DNA of 64,000 nucleotides from Caballeronia glebae. Lineage in GTDB: Bacteria > Pseudomonadota > Gammaproteobacteria > Burkholderiales > Burkholderiaceae. The stretch covers positions 120,129-184,128 of the forward strand of contig NZ_FCOJ02000006.1 of NCBI RefSeq assembly GCF_001545035.1, read 5' to 3'. The translations under genes and the position numbers were made by a program. The number at the start of each line of letters is the position of its first letter. Within the stretch, counting starts at the first letter, position 1. Below are positions 9,666 through 17,724 of this stretch, in pieces. Below the pieces are notes generated by a model. That model did not search any database. It saw nothing but the letters and a program-made list of their open reading frames with translations, and was not told where the DNA came from.

Positions 9666-10358
9666 TCACCGCGGCGGCAGATAGCGCGCGGGGTCCGTCG
9701 AGCGGCCCATGTAGCGCACTTCGAAATGCAGCATCGTGCGATCGCTGTCGGTATCGCCCATTTCGGCGATTTGCTGGCCCTGCTGCACCGTCTGGCCTTC
9801 CTTCACCAGAAGCACGCGATTGTGGGCGTAGGCGGTCAGATATTCGTCGTCATGCTTGACGATCAGCATGTTGCCGTAGCCGCGCAGACCGTTGCCGGCG
9901 TAGACGACATTGCCGGTCGCGGCGGCGACGACGGGCGTGCCCGCCGCATTGGCGATGTCGATGCCCTTCGAATTCTTGCCGTCGAAGCCGCGAATGACGC
10001 TGCCCTGCGCGGGCCACACGAGCTTGACGCCCGGCCCGGGCTTGTTCGGCTCCGACGCCTGCGTGCTGGCGCCGCTCTTCGTACTGCCAGCAGTCGCCGC
10101 ACCCGACGAATTCGCGACGCTCGCGCTGCCCGCCGGCGGCGCGATACGCAGCACCTGCCCGACCTCGATGGCGTCGGCATTCGTCAGCCCGTTCCAGCGC
10201 TTGACGTTCGCGATCGTGGTGCGATTCTCACGCGCGATCTTGGAAACCGTGTCCCCACGCTCCACGCGATAGAAACCCGGCGCGACCGGCCCCGTTCCAC
10301 AAGCGGCCAGCACTGCGACGAGCGATGCGCAGACGAGCCGTCGAATTATTTTTTGCAA
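9666..10358 (-). CDS. NlpD-like LysM/M23 lipoprotein, predicted amidase activator
   Basis: Envelope lipoprotein predicted to bind peptidoglycan and activate N-acetylmuramoyl-L-alanine amidases during cell separation. The 230-residue product has a lipobox at LAAC (Cys20), a LysM domain (about 28-74, YRVERGDTVSKIARENR) and a C-terminal M23/LytM domain (about 120-230). That domain looks catalytically dead: KGIDIA lacks the first zinc His and TMLHFEVR lacks the first His of the HxH pair, as in E. coli NlpD. The start is TTG 10358 with AGGTCAGG just upstream. It stands alone and not next to rpoS, so it may be a paralog of the main nlpD. Confidence 0.86.
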   Translation of the reverse strand: MQKIIRRLVCASLVAVLAACGTGPVAPGFYRVERGDTVSKIARENRTTIANVKRWNGLTNADAIEVGQVLRIAPPAGSASVANSSGAATAGSTKSGASTQASEPNKPGPGVKLVWPAQGSVIRGFDGKNSKGIDIANAAGTPVVAAATGNVVYAGNGLRGYGNMLIVKHDDEYLTAYAHNRVLLVKEGQTVQQGQQIAEMGDTDSDRTMLHFEVRYMGRSTDPARYLPPR

Positions 10359-10470
10359 ACCTGACCTCGCAAAGCACCGCCGCGGGAAGTGCCCGGCACA
10401 GCCGCGCGGCGAGTCGAAAGGCAGGATTTTACCGTCTCGGGTTTCCCCGTACAGAAAGACGCCGGTTCGC

Positions 10471-11373
10471 CTACGCCTCCGGTGCGACGACGAGCCTCAA
10501 CGAAGCCGTCTCCGTCTTGCCCGGCGCGAGCCAGCGCAGACCGCGCCCGTTGTGGATTGCGTCGGGCAGGCCGATCCACGGCTCGACGCAATAGAAGTCC
10601 GAGGTATCCGATTCGGTCCAGGTCGTGACCGCGTACCACGGCACCGAATCCGGCTGCTGCAGCTCGAAGCTGATCGTGCGCTTCAGGCCCGGCAGCTTCA
10701 GCAACATCGGCTCGTCGGACTGGCGCGTGAGGCAATGAAACGTATCGACGATGCCCGGATCGGCGAGCGAATAACGCGGCAGGCCGGGCTCGCCTTCGGT
10801 GATCGAGCCGTCCGGAAGCTGACGGCGACGCTCGGTGCGCGGCAGCTCGACGCTGCTCTCCGCGCGCTGGCCGTGCGGCAGATGAAAATAAAAGTGATGC
10901 CCGGCGTAGTAGGGCAGCGCGACCTCGCCCGGATTCGACGTCGTTAGTTCGACTTCGAGCGTATTGCCGTCGATGATGCGGTACGCCGCCTCGAAGCGGA
11001 ACGCGAACGGATAGCCGTCGCGCGTGGCGTCGCTGTCGACGAGCGTCATGCGCAGACCGTGGCCGTCGGCGTCGCGCGTGCAGGAAAAGGGCAGGTTGCG
11101 CGCGAAGCCGTGCGTCGGCAGCGCATGCACGACGCCTTCCGGGTCGCGCCATTTGCCGATTTCACCATCGACGAAATGTCGCCCGAGAAACGGAAAGAGC
11201 AGCGGATTGCCGCCGCGGATTTTCGCGGGATTGGACCAGTCCGGCGCGTCGGGCCAGTGGACGACCGGCTGGCCGCCGACGCGCCAGGTCATGAGCCGTC
11301 CGCCCGCGCGCGGCGCGAGCTGAATGGCGGCGCCGTCGCGCTCGATTTCGATGACGTCAGTTTCCGGTGACAT
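10471..11373 (-). CDS. Aldose 1-epimerase family protein
   Basis: Predicted mutarotase-fold protein interconverting alpha and beta anomers of a sugar or sugar phosphate. The 300-residue product has the galactose-mutarotase beta-sandwich features: WRVGGQPVVHWPDAPDW early, GGNPLLFPFLGR, the catalytic-His-type THGFARN, and YYAGHHFYFHLP. Near the end is the Glu-containing YCVEPWIGLPDAI. ATG 11373 (MSPETDVIEIER) is chosen because the remaining 43 upstream codons have no ribosome site. The exact substrate is not visible. It is divergent from the 28-residue peptide gene. Confidence 0.85.
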   Translation of the reverse strand: MSPETDVIEIERDGAAIQLAPRAGGRLMTWRVGGQPVVHWPDAPDWSNPAKIRGGNPLLFPFLGRHFVDGEIGKWRDPEGVVHALPTHGFARNLPFSCTRDADGHGLRMTLVDSDATRDGYPFAFRFEAAYRIIDGNTLEVELTTSNPGEVALPYYAGHHFYFHLPHGQRAESSVELPRTERRRQLPDGSITEGEPGLPRYSLADPGIVDTFHCLTRQSDEPMLLKLPGLKRTISFELQQPDSVPWYAVTTWTESDTSDFYCVEPWIGLPDAIHNGRGLRWLAPGKTETASLRLVVAPEA

Positions 11374-11559
11374 GATGGCGGGTGCTCCGTTGAATGGCGA
11401 GGCGCCGCGCACGCTTGAACGGCGCGGCTCGAACCCGTCGATTCTGCCTTGGAATCCCGTCCGGAAAAACCCTTTGCGGGAAATTGCGACTGAGCAACGC
11501 ATCTGCGATGTGTTGTTATATGCTCCCTGTGTTGGGAATCAGACGGACAAGGAGTAATC

Positions 11560-11646
11560 ATGGATTTGGCGATGACAATGGGCGTCGCGATGTTTGCGCT
11601 CTTCGGCGCGAGCACGGCACTCTTTCTCTACAGCCTGAAGGTCTGA
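11560..11646 (+). CDS. 28-residue single-pass membrane peptide
   Basis: A very short frame encoding MDLAMTMGVAMFALFGASTA plus LFLYSLKV, hydrophobic over almost its whole length and ending in a single Lys. An ideal AAGGAG ribosome site lies 5 bases upstream of ATG, far better than chance frames nearby. It would span the inner membrane once. It resembles in style the tiny subunits of respiratory or transport complexes, but I recognise no family. It is divergent from the aldose epimerase and 296 bases upstream of uppP. TTATATGCT at about 11515 could serve as a -10. Confidence 0.6.
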   Translation: MDLAMTMGVAMFALFGASTALFLYSLKV

Positions 11647-11942
11647 CGGGCGACTGCGGATTTGCCACTCCGCGCGGCGTTCGCACGCGCGATTGCTTTC
11701 GTATTCCCTATACTCTGCTTTCGATATTGCTTCGTTTTACCGACGATTTACTTTCGACGCAATTTGTGTGCGGTAAGCGCTTGGCGCTCGATTTCGCCGA
11801 CGGCATAATCGGTCCGGTTTGCGCGCCGTATCGACTCATCCTTCCTGTTCCACATTCCCTGATTGCCTCTTCAGGCTTCGCGTGACGCGAGGAATGGAAC
11901 TGCACGGCGCGTCCTTCACTTTCCCCGAAAAAGGACCGACGC

Positions 11943-12773
11943 GTGACTTTGTGGTTTCTCGTATTTTTGAGCGTGCTCCAGGGCGTGACCGAACTCTTTC
12001 CGGTCAGCAGCCTCGGCCACACGCTGCTCGTTCCCGGCCTGATCGGCATGCACATCGACAAGCATGCGCCGCAATTGCTGCCGTTTCTCGTCGCGCTGCA
12101 TCTCGGCACGGCCATCGCGCTGCTCTGGTATTTCCGCAAACGCTGGATCGCGCTGATCCGCGGTTTCGTCGCGTCGCTCGGCGGCCGCAAGAACGACGAC
12201 GGCCACATGATGTGGGCGCTTATCATCGGCACGATTCCGACGGGCATCGTCGGTCTGGTGCTGGAAAAGCGGCTCGAAGCGCTCTTTCACGATCTGCGGA
12301 TCGTCGCGGCGGCGTTGATCGTCAACGGCGTGCTTCTGTGGCTGGGCGACCGTCTGCAGAAAAGCCGCGCGATGCAGGCGCCGGAAAAGCTCACGTTCAA
12401 GCAGGCGTTTCTGGTCGGCCTGGCGCAGATCGGCGCGCTGATTCCGGGCTTTTCGCGCAGCGGTCTGACGATGATCGCGGGCGTGGGCGCGGGACTCACG
12501 GCGGAAGCGGCGGCGGAATTCTCGTTCCTGCTCGGCACGCCGATCATCTTCGCGGCGGGCGTGCTCGAATTGCCGAAGCTCTTCCACGCACCGGGCCAAC
12601 TTGCCGATTCCATACTGGGCGGCGTGTTGACGGGCATCGCGGCGTATCTGAGCGTGCGCTTCCTGATGCGCTATTTCGAAGGCCACGGCAAGCTCGCGTC
12701 GTTCGGCGTGTATTGCGTGATCGCGGGAATCTTCTTCCTGAGCTGGTTCACGATGCATCCGCAGCCGGTGTGA
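11943..12773 (+). CDS. uppP: Undecaprenyl-diphosphatase UppP/BacA
   Basis: Polytopic inner-membrane enzyme that dephosphorylates undecaprenyl pyrophosphate, recycling the lipid carrier for peptidoglycan and other envelope polymers; extra copies give bacitracin resistance. The 276-residue product shows the two BacA signatures, [14 protein letters not shown] near residue 14 and [13 protein letters not shown] near residue 165, and about eight hydrophobic segments. The start is GTG 11943, giving the family N-terminus [13 protein letters not shown]. It is followed by tRNA-Arg after 113 bases. Confidence 0.95.
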   Translation: MTLWFLVFLSVLQGVTELFPVSSLGHTLLVPGLIGMHIDKHAPQLLPFLVALHLGTAIALLWYFRKRWIALIRGFVASLGGRKNDDGHMMWALIIGTIPTGIVGLVLEKRLEALFHDLRIVAAALIVNGVLLWLGDRLQKSRAMQAPEKLTFKQAFLVGLAQIGALIPGFSRSGLTMIAGVGAGLTAEAAAEFSFLLGTPIIFAAGVLELPKLFHAPGQLADSILGGVLTGIAAYLSVRFLMRYFEGHGKLASFGVYCVIAGIFFLSWFTMHPQPV

Positions 12774-12886
12774 CCACTCGGGACAAGGGCGGCGGCGAAT
12801 GAGGTAAAATCGCGGTCTCTTCTGATCGGCGGCGGTTTTCGCGTTTGCCTTTGTTTTCGCGTATGCCTTCGCGCGCTTTCGGTTCT

Positions 12887-12963
12887 CCGCCCTTAGCTCA
12901 GCTGGATAGAGCAACGGCCTTCTAAGCCGTAGGTCACACGTTCGAGTCGTGTAGGGCGGGCCA
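12887..12963 (+). tRNA. tRNA-Arg (anticodon TCT)
   Basis: A 77-nt cloverleaf with acceptor stem CCGCCCT / AGGGCGG, discriminator G and an encoded CCA end. The anticodon loop is CTTCTAA with anticodon TCT, and the T-arm carries CGTTCGAGTCG. A terminator hairpin begins 21 bases downstream. The tRNA 3' end shows no integrase gene or duplicated end nearby, so there is no sign it is used as an attachment site here. Confidence 0.97.
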
Positions 12964-12983
12964 AATGGCCTGCACATAAGCGC

Positions 12984-13010
12984 AAAGCCCAGTCTTATCG
13001 GCTGGGCTTT
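12984..13010 (+). terminator. Intrinsic terminator after tRNA-Arg
   Basis: Perfect 9-bp stem AAAGCCCAG / CTGGGCTTT with a 9-base loop, running directly into a pyrimidine-rich heptamer repeat. Confidence 0.8.
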
Positions 13011-13048
13011 CTGCTTTCTGCTTTCTGCTTCCCGCTTCCCGCTTCCCG
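13007..13048. repeat. Six-unit heptamer tandem repeat
   Basis: CTTTCTG occurs three times in direct succession, followed by CTTCCCG three times; the two unit types differ at two positions. The array starts inside the 3' arm of the tRNA-Arg terminator. The rest of the gap to 13286 shows no supportable gene. Confidence 0.85.
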
Positions 13049-13286
13049 GATAACCGCATCGAGGATCAGCAGGCCTAAGCGACGCATGCTGGCCCGCTTC
13101 CTGCCCTTCCTTTTTCCGCGTGCGCGCAGGGTTCCGGCAATCCTGCGCCCCGCAACGCATCGGAAAAATTAACCATCTCGTACAAGCCAAGCGTGCCGCC
13201 CAGCGACGGTGCGCCGATGCGTCATCGTGGCGCGCGGTGCGCCACAACGGTGACGGCGCGTGGCTGCATCGTCGAAAGAGGGTGAC

Positions 13287-13742
13287 TTGAACAATCGAGC
13301 ATACGAAACCAGTCCGGCGCAATGCTCGCTATGGAATCGCAAGAAGCTGCGCCTGCAAGCGGATTCGCGGCGCGTGCTGCTCGCGTTGCCGGAGCGCATG
13401 CTCGGCGCATCGCTCGCGTCGCTGTTCGAGCTGAAGGGCTTCCCGGCGCAGCTTGCGGTGGATGCGGCATCGGTCAGACGCGCCGTCGGGCAATGGCGTC
13501 CGCATGTGCTTTTTCTCGATACGCGGGTCGGTGGCTGCGGCAACTATGCGCTGGTCCGAGCGCTGCGCGAAGCCGATGACGACGCCAGTCGCCTCGTCAT
13601 CGCGATGAGCGGTTTTCTGCCCGAAGAGCCGATCGCGCATCTCAAGGAAGCGGGCTACGACGGGCATTGCCGCCGTCCGTGTCCCGTGTGGCAGATGACC
13701 GATCTGCTCGACGAGTTCTTCGCGTGTCACGCGGTCCGTTGA
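13287..13742 (+). CDS. Degenerate response-regulator receiver protein
   Basis: A 151-residue stand-alone receiver-like protein. The CheY fold is suggested by VLLALPERMLGASLASLFELKG (first strand and helix, described in part), HVLFLDTRVG with a possible acceptor Asp78, LVIAMSGFLPEE in place of the usual T/S region, and a final helix. The acidic pair before helix 1 is missing (ALPE) and the conserved Lys position reads CRRPCP, so normal phosphotransfer is doubtful. TTG 13287 has GAGGG suitably placed; GTG 13260 would add nine residues. It overlaps the 3' end of the convergent MFS gene by 101 bases. Confidence 0.68.
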   Translation: MNNRAYETSPAQCSLWNRKKLRLQADSRRVLLALPERMLGASLASLFELKGFPAQLAVDAASVRRAVGQWRPHVLFLDTRVGGCGNYALVRALREADDDASRLVIAMSGFLPEEPIAHLKEAGYDGHCRRPCPVWQMTDLLDEFFACHAVR

Positions 13743-14955
13743 TGGCATCGGGCGCGCCGGCTTGTTGCCGCAGCGCGCGCGCATAGCTGCGCGGCCCGAA
13801 TACGACATTGAGCGCGATCATCGCGACGAGGCTTGCGGCGAGCATCGTCCACGTCATCGAGAAGCCGCCGCTCACGTCGCGCACGATGCCCGCGACGACC
13901 GGCGCCGCCGCCGCGATGACGAAACCCACGCCCTGCACGAATGCGACGAGCCGCGCGGCCAACGCGGGATCGTCGGCGTGATCGAGCGTCAGCACGAGCG
14001 AGAGCGCGAACACGCCGCCCAGCCCGGCGCCGAGTAACGCGACCACCGCGAGCGGCGACCAAAGCGGCGCGACGACGAGCAGCGCGAAACCCGCGAATTG
14101 CGCGACGAGACCGAGCGCGATCCACGGGCGACGGTCCCGGCCGCCTCCGAAGCGCGCCGCCGCCATCGGCAACAGCAGCGCCGACGCCGCCTGGAACGCC
14201 GTGAGCATCGCCAGCAGCGCGCCGCTCTCGGTCACGCCGCGGCCGAGTTGCTGATAGTACGCGGGCATCCACGCGACGAGGCTCGTATAGCCGCCGTTGA
14301 CGAGCCCGAAGAAGATCCCGAGCGTCCACGCGCGGCGATTGAGAAAGAGCGACGGCGCGCGTGGCGCGTGGCGCGTCGACGAGGCGCGCGGCAACGCGTC
14401 GGCGCGCATCAGCAGCATCCACACGGCGAGTGCGATCAGCGCGGGGACCGCCCAGAACGCGAGTCCCGCCTGCCACGAGACGCGCGATGCGACGGCCGGC
14501 GTGATGCTCGCGCCGAACCCGCCGCCCGCCATGATCGACGCGGAATAGAGACCCATCGCGAAGGGCAGGCGCGCGGCGAAGCGCGTTTTCATCACGCCGG
14601 GCAACAGCGCCTGAATGACCGCGACGCCCGTGCCCGCGATCGCCGCGCTCGCGATGAGCGCAGCCGCGCTCCCGCCGACGAGCCGCCCCGCGCACGCCGC
14701 GACGATCGCGATGAGGCCGAACGCGACGCCGCGCGCATTGCCGATCGAGCGTGACAGCGCGCCCGCGCCGAACGCGCACACGCCCATCGCGACGACGGGC
14801 AGACCGGTCAGCAACGACGCGCCGCGAAACGACAATCCCGTCGTGTGCAGAATCACGCCCATCAACGGGCTGACGGAGGTGAGCAACGGCCGCAGATTCA
14901 GGCCGATCGCGACGATCGCCGCGAGCCACGCGAGATTCGATGCGCGCGGATTCAT
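13642..14955 (-). CDS. CynX/NimT-type MFS transporter
   Basis: Predicted 12-helix inner-membrane transporter of the cyanate/nitroimidazole branch of the major facilitator superfamily. The 437-residue product shows the branch signature LNLRPLLTSVSPLMG near the first helix and alternating hydrophobic segments throughout. The C-terminal 40 or so residues are basic and hydrophilic (TRRTRRADRSSATRD), and they lie antisense to the receiver gene. ATG 14955 overlaps the stop of a 10-codon leader frame. The gene is divergent from a GntR regulator with a paired operator between them, so it is the likely target. Substrate unknown. Confidence 0.84.
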   Translation of the reverse strand: MNPRASNLAWLAAIVAIGLNLRPLLTSVSPLMGVILHTTGLSFRGASLLTGLPVVAMGVCAFGAGALSRSIGNARGVAFGLIAIVAACAGRLVGGSAAALIASAAIAGTGVAVIQALLPGVMKTRFAARLPFAMGLYSASIMAGGGFGASITPAVASRVSWQAGLAFWAVPALIALAVWMLLMRADALPRASSTRHAPRAPSLFLNRRAWTLGIFFGLVNGGYTSLVAWMPAYYQQLGRGVTESGALLAMLTAFQAASALLLPMAAARFGGGRDRRPWIALGLVAQFAGFALLVVAPLWSPLAVVALLGAGLGGVFALSLVLTLDHADDPALAARLVAFVQGVGFVIAAAAPVVAGIVRDVSGGFSMTWTMLAASLVAMIALNVVFGPRSYARALRQQAGAPDAINGPRDTRRTRRADRSSATRDTDGGNARRSPLP

Positions 14956-14984
14956 CGCGGCTTCACCGGGGGCGATGCTTTCAT
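14952..14984 (-). CDS. Ten-codon leader frame translationally coupled to the MFS gene
   Basis: Upstream of the MFS start, an AGGAGG ribosome site (15001-14996) is followed by ATG 14984 and a short frame encoding MKASPPVKPR. Its TGA overlaps the MFS ATG as ATGA. The MFS ATG itself has only a weak GGTGAA. This suggests the strong site serves the leader and the MFS gene is reached by coupling. Alternatively the leader is incidental and the MFS uses a rare start nearer the AGGAGG. Confidence 0.4.
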   Translation of the reverse strand: MKASPPVKPR

Positions 14985-15015
14985 GCGACGAAATCCTCCT
15001 GTGAAGCGTCAAATT

Positions 15016-15048
15016 TGGTTGACCATTCTAACGATATTTGGTCAACCA
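15016..15048. promoter_or_regulatory. Paired GntR-type operator between MFS and regulator genes
   Basis: TGGTTGACCA (15016-15025) and TGGTCAACCA (15039-15048) are exact reverse complements, 23 bases centre to centre. Each is also a TGGT-N2-ACCA palindrome, close to the GT-N2-AC core of FadR/VanR-type GntR regulators. It lies between divergent genes, one of which encodes a GntR protein. Confidence 0.78.
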
Positions 15049-15135
15049 GAAATACGGCGAAACGAATAACCCGGATTCGTGCACGGCCCTGCGCGCTCGC
15101 TACAATGCGGTTCATCGCAAGCACGGCAAGGCATC

Positions 15136-15837
15136 ATGGCATCGCGCAAGGACACATCATCGAACGAGATTTCCGCTGACGAGCGCGTCTACGCGGCGAT
15201 CGCGTCCGCGCTCTTGCAGGGCAAACTCGCGCCCGGCGCGCAACTCGTCGAGCGCGAACTTGCCGCCGCGTTCGGCTGCACGCGCGGCGCGATCCGCAAG
15301 GTGCTCGCGCGGCTCGGTGCGGAAGGCAAGCTCACGCTGGAGGCGAATCGCGGCGCGTTCGTGCCGTCGCCGACGCCCGCCGGCATCCGCGAGGTTTATC
15401 GCGCGCGGCAAGTCGTGGAGGCGGGCATCGTCGCTTCGCTGTGCGGCGCTCTGAGCGCGCGGGCGAAGCGGGCGTTGCGCGCCCACGTCAAGGCCGAGCA
15501 GCGCGCGGTGAAGGCGGCAAGCGTGGCGGAATGCGTGCGTCTCGCGGGCCACTTTCACGTGCTGCTCGCGGAACTCGCGGGCACGCCGGAAGTGGCGGCG
15601 TTTCTCGCGAAACTCGTCGCGAAGACCGAGCTTTACAAGGCGCTTTTCGATCCGTCGAAGCTGTCGAACTGCTCGTCGGACGAACACGGACAACTCGTCG
15701 ATGCCCTGGAGAACGGCGATCTCGACGCCGCGCTCACGTCGATGCGCACGCATCTCGACGAACTGGAAGCGCGCGTTCTCGCGCAAGCGAGCGAGACGCG
15801 CACGAGCGATCTGGCGACGCTCTTCGCGCCCGCGTGA
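15136..15837 (+). CDS. GntR-family regulator with FadR/FCD-type C-terminal domain
   Basis: Cytoplasmic transcription regulator of 233 residues. The N-terminal winged helix (about 15-80) has the typical LLQGKLAPGAQLVERELAAAF and TRGAIRKVLARLGAEGKL. The C-terminal all-helical FCD domain (about 90-220) includes YRARQVVEAGIV, HFHVLLAELAG and a DEHGQLVDALENGD stretch, the metal/ligand-binding layout. ATG 15136 follows an AAGG site. It is divergent from the CynX-like MFS gene, and paired palindromes in the intergenic region suggest autoregulation and control of the exporter. The ligand is unknown. Confidence 0.88.
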   Translation: MASRKDTSSNEISADERVYAAIASALLQGKLAPGAQLVERELAAAFGCTRGAIRKVLARLGAEGKLTLEANRGAFVPSPTPAGIREVYRARQVVEAGIVASLCGALSARAKRALRAHVKAEQRAVKAASVAECVRLAGHFHVLLAELAGTPEVAAFLAKLVAKTELYKALFDPSKLSNCSSDEHGQLVDALENGDLDAALTSMRTHLDELEARVLAQASETRTSDLATLFAPA

Positions 15838-15845
15838 ACATCGAT

Positions 15846-15884
15846 AAAAAAGGGCCGCGGCTTCGAAAGTCGCGGCCCTTTTTT
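15846..15884. terminator. Bidirectional terminator between GntR gene and phosphatase gene
   Basis: AAAAAAGGGCCGCG pairs with CGCGGCCCTTTTTT, giving a GC stem with A- and T-tracts on both sides, between two convergent genes. Confidence 0.93.
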
Positions 15885-15906
15885 CATTGCAACGCCTGCG
15901 GAAGAC

Positions 15907-17475
15907 TTACTGCGAGAAGTCGAGCGCGTTGGTCAGATCGCCCATCTTCTGCGCACCGTTGGACACCAGCGCGGCGTCGCGCGCGGCGAGGCCCGGCAGC
16001 GTCGGCAAGCTGAAGCGCTTCGTGATGAGGCGCAGGATCGACGTGGTGTCGTACTGCGTGTGATCGACGAAGCCCTTCTTCGCGTAGGGCGAAATGATGA
16101 GCGCCGGAATCCGCGTGCCCGGGCCCCAGCGATCGCCCTTCGGCGGCGCGACGTGATCCCAGAAGCCGCCGTTTTCGTCGTAGGTCACGACGACGACCAT
16201 GTTCTTCCACTGCGGGCTCTTCTGCAGATGCGAGATCAGATCGGCGATGTGCTGATCGCCCTGCGCGACGTCCGTGTAACCCGCGTGCTCGTTCAGGTTG
16301 CCCTGCGGCTTGTAGAACGCGACTTGCGGCAGCGTGCCCGCGTCAATCGCCTTGATGAACTCCGAACCGTTCGTGCCGCCGTCGAGCAGATGTTGCGCGC
16401 GGTTGGCCGTGCCCGGCGCGAGATCGGCGAAGTAGTTGAACGGCTGATGATGCGTCTGGAAGTCGGGCACCACGTTGGTCGCGCCGTTGATGACCGAGCG
16501 GTCCGCGAGCGCCGCGGCCCACGAGCCGCCGTACCACGCCCAGCTCACGCCCGCGTTGTTCAGCAGATCGCCGATGTGCTGCTGCGTTTGCGGCGGCAGC
16601 GTATTGGCCTTGGTCGAATCGCCGAGAGCCGGATCGACGCCCGCGGGCGCCGGGTTGCCGCTCGGCTGATACGGCGGCTGCATCGTGTTGATCGCGTAGA
16701 AGTCGGGCGTGAGCGTGCCCGAGTTCACGAACTGCGCGTCAGCCGAGCCGGTGAGCGCCGAAGGCGGCGGATTCGTCTTGAGCTTGAGCGACACGCCATC
16801 TGCATTCACCGCCGAGATCGAGCCGGCCGCGACGCTCTTGTCCGCGTTCGGGTAGATCGGCGTGCACGCGCAGACGAGCCACTGGTGGTTCAGGAACGAG
16901 CCGCCGAACGCGCCCATGAAGAAGTTGTCCGCGAGCGTGTATTGCTGCGCGATCTTGTAGAGCGGCAGCTTCTCCGGCGGCGTGTCGTAGTGGCCCATCA
17001 CGAGCGCGCCCGAATCGCCCCACGCGGCGAACTTGTCGTTCTTGCCGCCGTCGATCTGCATCTGGTTCTCGTAGAAACGGTGATACAGATCGCGCGTCGT
17101 GACGTTGAGCTGAATGTTGAAGCCCTTGGGATCGTCGATCGCGAACGGCTCGTTCGGCAGGTTCGTCGTCATCGCCGCGGTGATCGCGGGCGTCACGCCC
17201 GTCGCGGTCAGACCCGTCCAGATCGTCGGCAATGTCGGCAGCACGCTGCCGTCGCGATCGAGCTGCTGCGCGTTCGCCGCCGTCACGTTCTGCAGGCCGT
17301 TTGCGCCGGAGAAGTGTCCATACAGGTTATCGAAGCTGCGGTTTTCCGCGTAGATCACGACGACGTTCTTCACCGAAGAGATGTCGCTGTCGTTATGGTC
17401 GTCGCCGCCGCATGCGTAGAGGCCGAATGCAGCAGTTGCCACGAGCGGCACTGCGCAAACGAGTTTCTTGTTCAT
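15907..17475 (-). CDS. AcpA-type acid phosphatase / phospholipase C superfamily protein
   Basis: Exported phosphoesterase of 522 residues, related to Francisella AcpA and bacterial phospholipases C. The N-terminal signal ends in AAFGLYAC (possible lipobox, Cys about 20) followed by a Gly/Asp linker. Catalytic motifs are the metal/nucleophile site VIYAENRSFDNLYGHF near residue 40 and, near the C-terminus, VTYDENGGFWDHVAPP and RIPALIISPYAKKGFVDH. ATG 17475 follows an AGAGAG site. It is divergent from the cytochrome c peroxidase gene. Whether it acts on phosphomonoesters or phospholipids cannot be told from sequence alone. Confidence 0.87.
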   Translation of the reverse strand: MNKKLVCAVPLVATAAFGLYACGGDDHNDSDISSVKNVVVIYAENRSFDNLYGHFSGANGLQNVTAANAQQLDRDGSVLPTLPTIWTGLTATGVTPAITAAMTTNLPNEPFAIDDPKGFNIQLNVTTRDLYHRFYENQMQIDGGKNDKFAAWGDSGALVMGHYDTPPEKLPLYKIAQQYTLADNFFMGAFGGSFLNHQWLVCACTPIYPNADKSVAAGSISAVNADGVSLKLKTNPPPSALTGSADAQFVNSGTLTPDFYAINTMQPPYQPSGNPAPAGVDPALGDSTKANTLPPQTQQHIGDLLNNAGVSWAWYGGSWAAALADRSVINGATNVVPDFQTHHQPFNYFADLAPGTANRAQHLLDGGTNGSEFIKAIDAGTLPQVAFYKPQGNLNEHAGYTDVAQGDQHIADLISHLQKSPQWKNMVVVVTYDENGGFWDHVAPPKGDRWGPGTRIPALIISPYAKKGFVDHTQYDTTSILRLITKRFSLPTLPGLAARDAALVSNGAQKMGDLTNALDFSQ

Positions 17476-17724
17476 TGAAATTCTCTCTTGTGTTGGGGAC
17501 CGGCGCACGGCGCGGGCTTCGTCGTCGAATAAGCCTTTGCTCGCCGGCGTGCGCAGTGTCGCAACGCAAATTGACGCGGCCATGTAATAAGGCTTTCGGT
17601 TGCGTAATGTTTGCTTAATAAATTTCGATCGCACGGGTCCGGGTCGAAAGCCTCGATGCTTGTCACATGAAAGACATGCGGGCGAAATACGCTTCGGCAT
17701 CTTTCAATTCCGATTTCCACGTCC

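Noticed and set aside
12887..13286. tRNA-Arg as an integration site for a mobile element
   Set aside because: No integrase, no direct repeat of the tRNA 3' end and no foreign-looking genes follow; only a terminator and heptamer repeat.
13260..13286. GTG start nine codons upstream for the receiver-like gene
   Set aside because: The spacing of the GAGGG site fits TTG 13287 better, and the extra residues add no fold element. The choice remains tentative.
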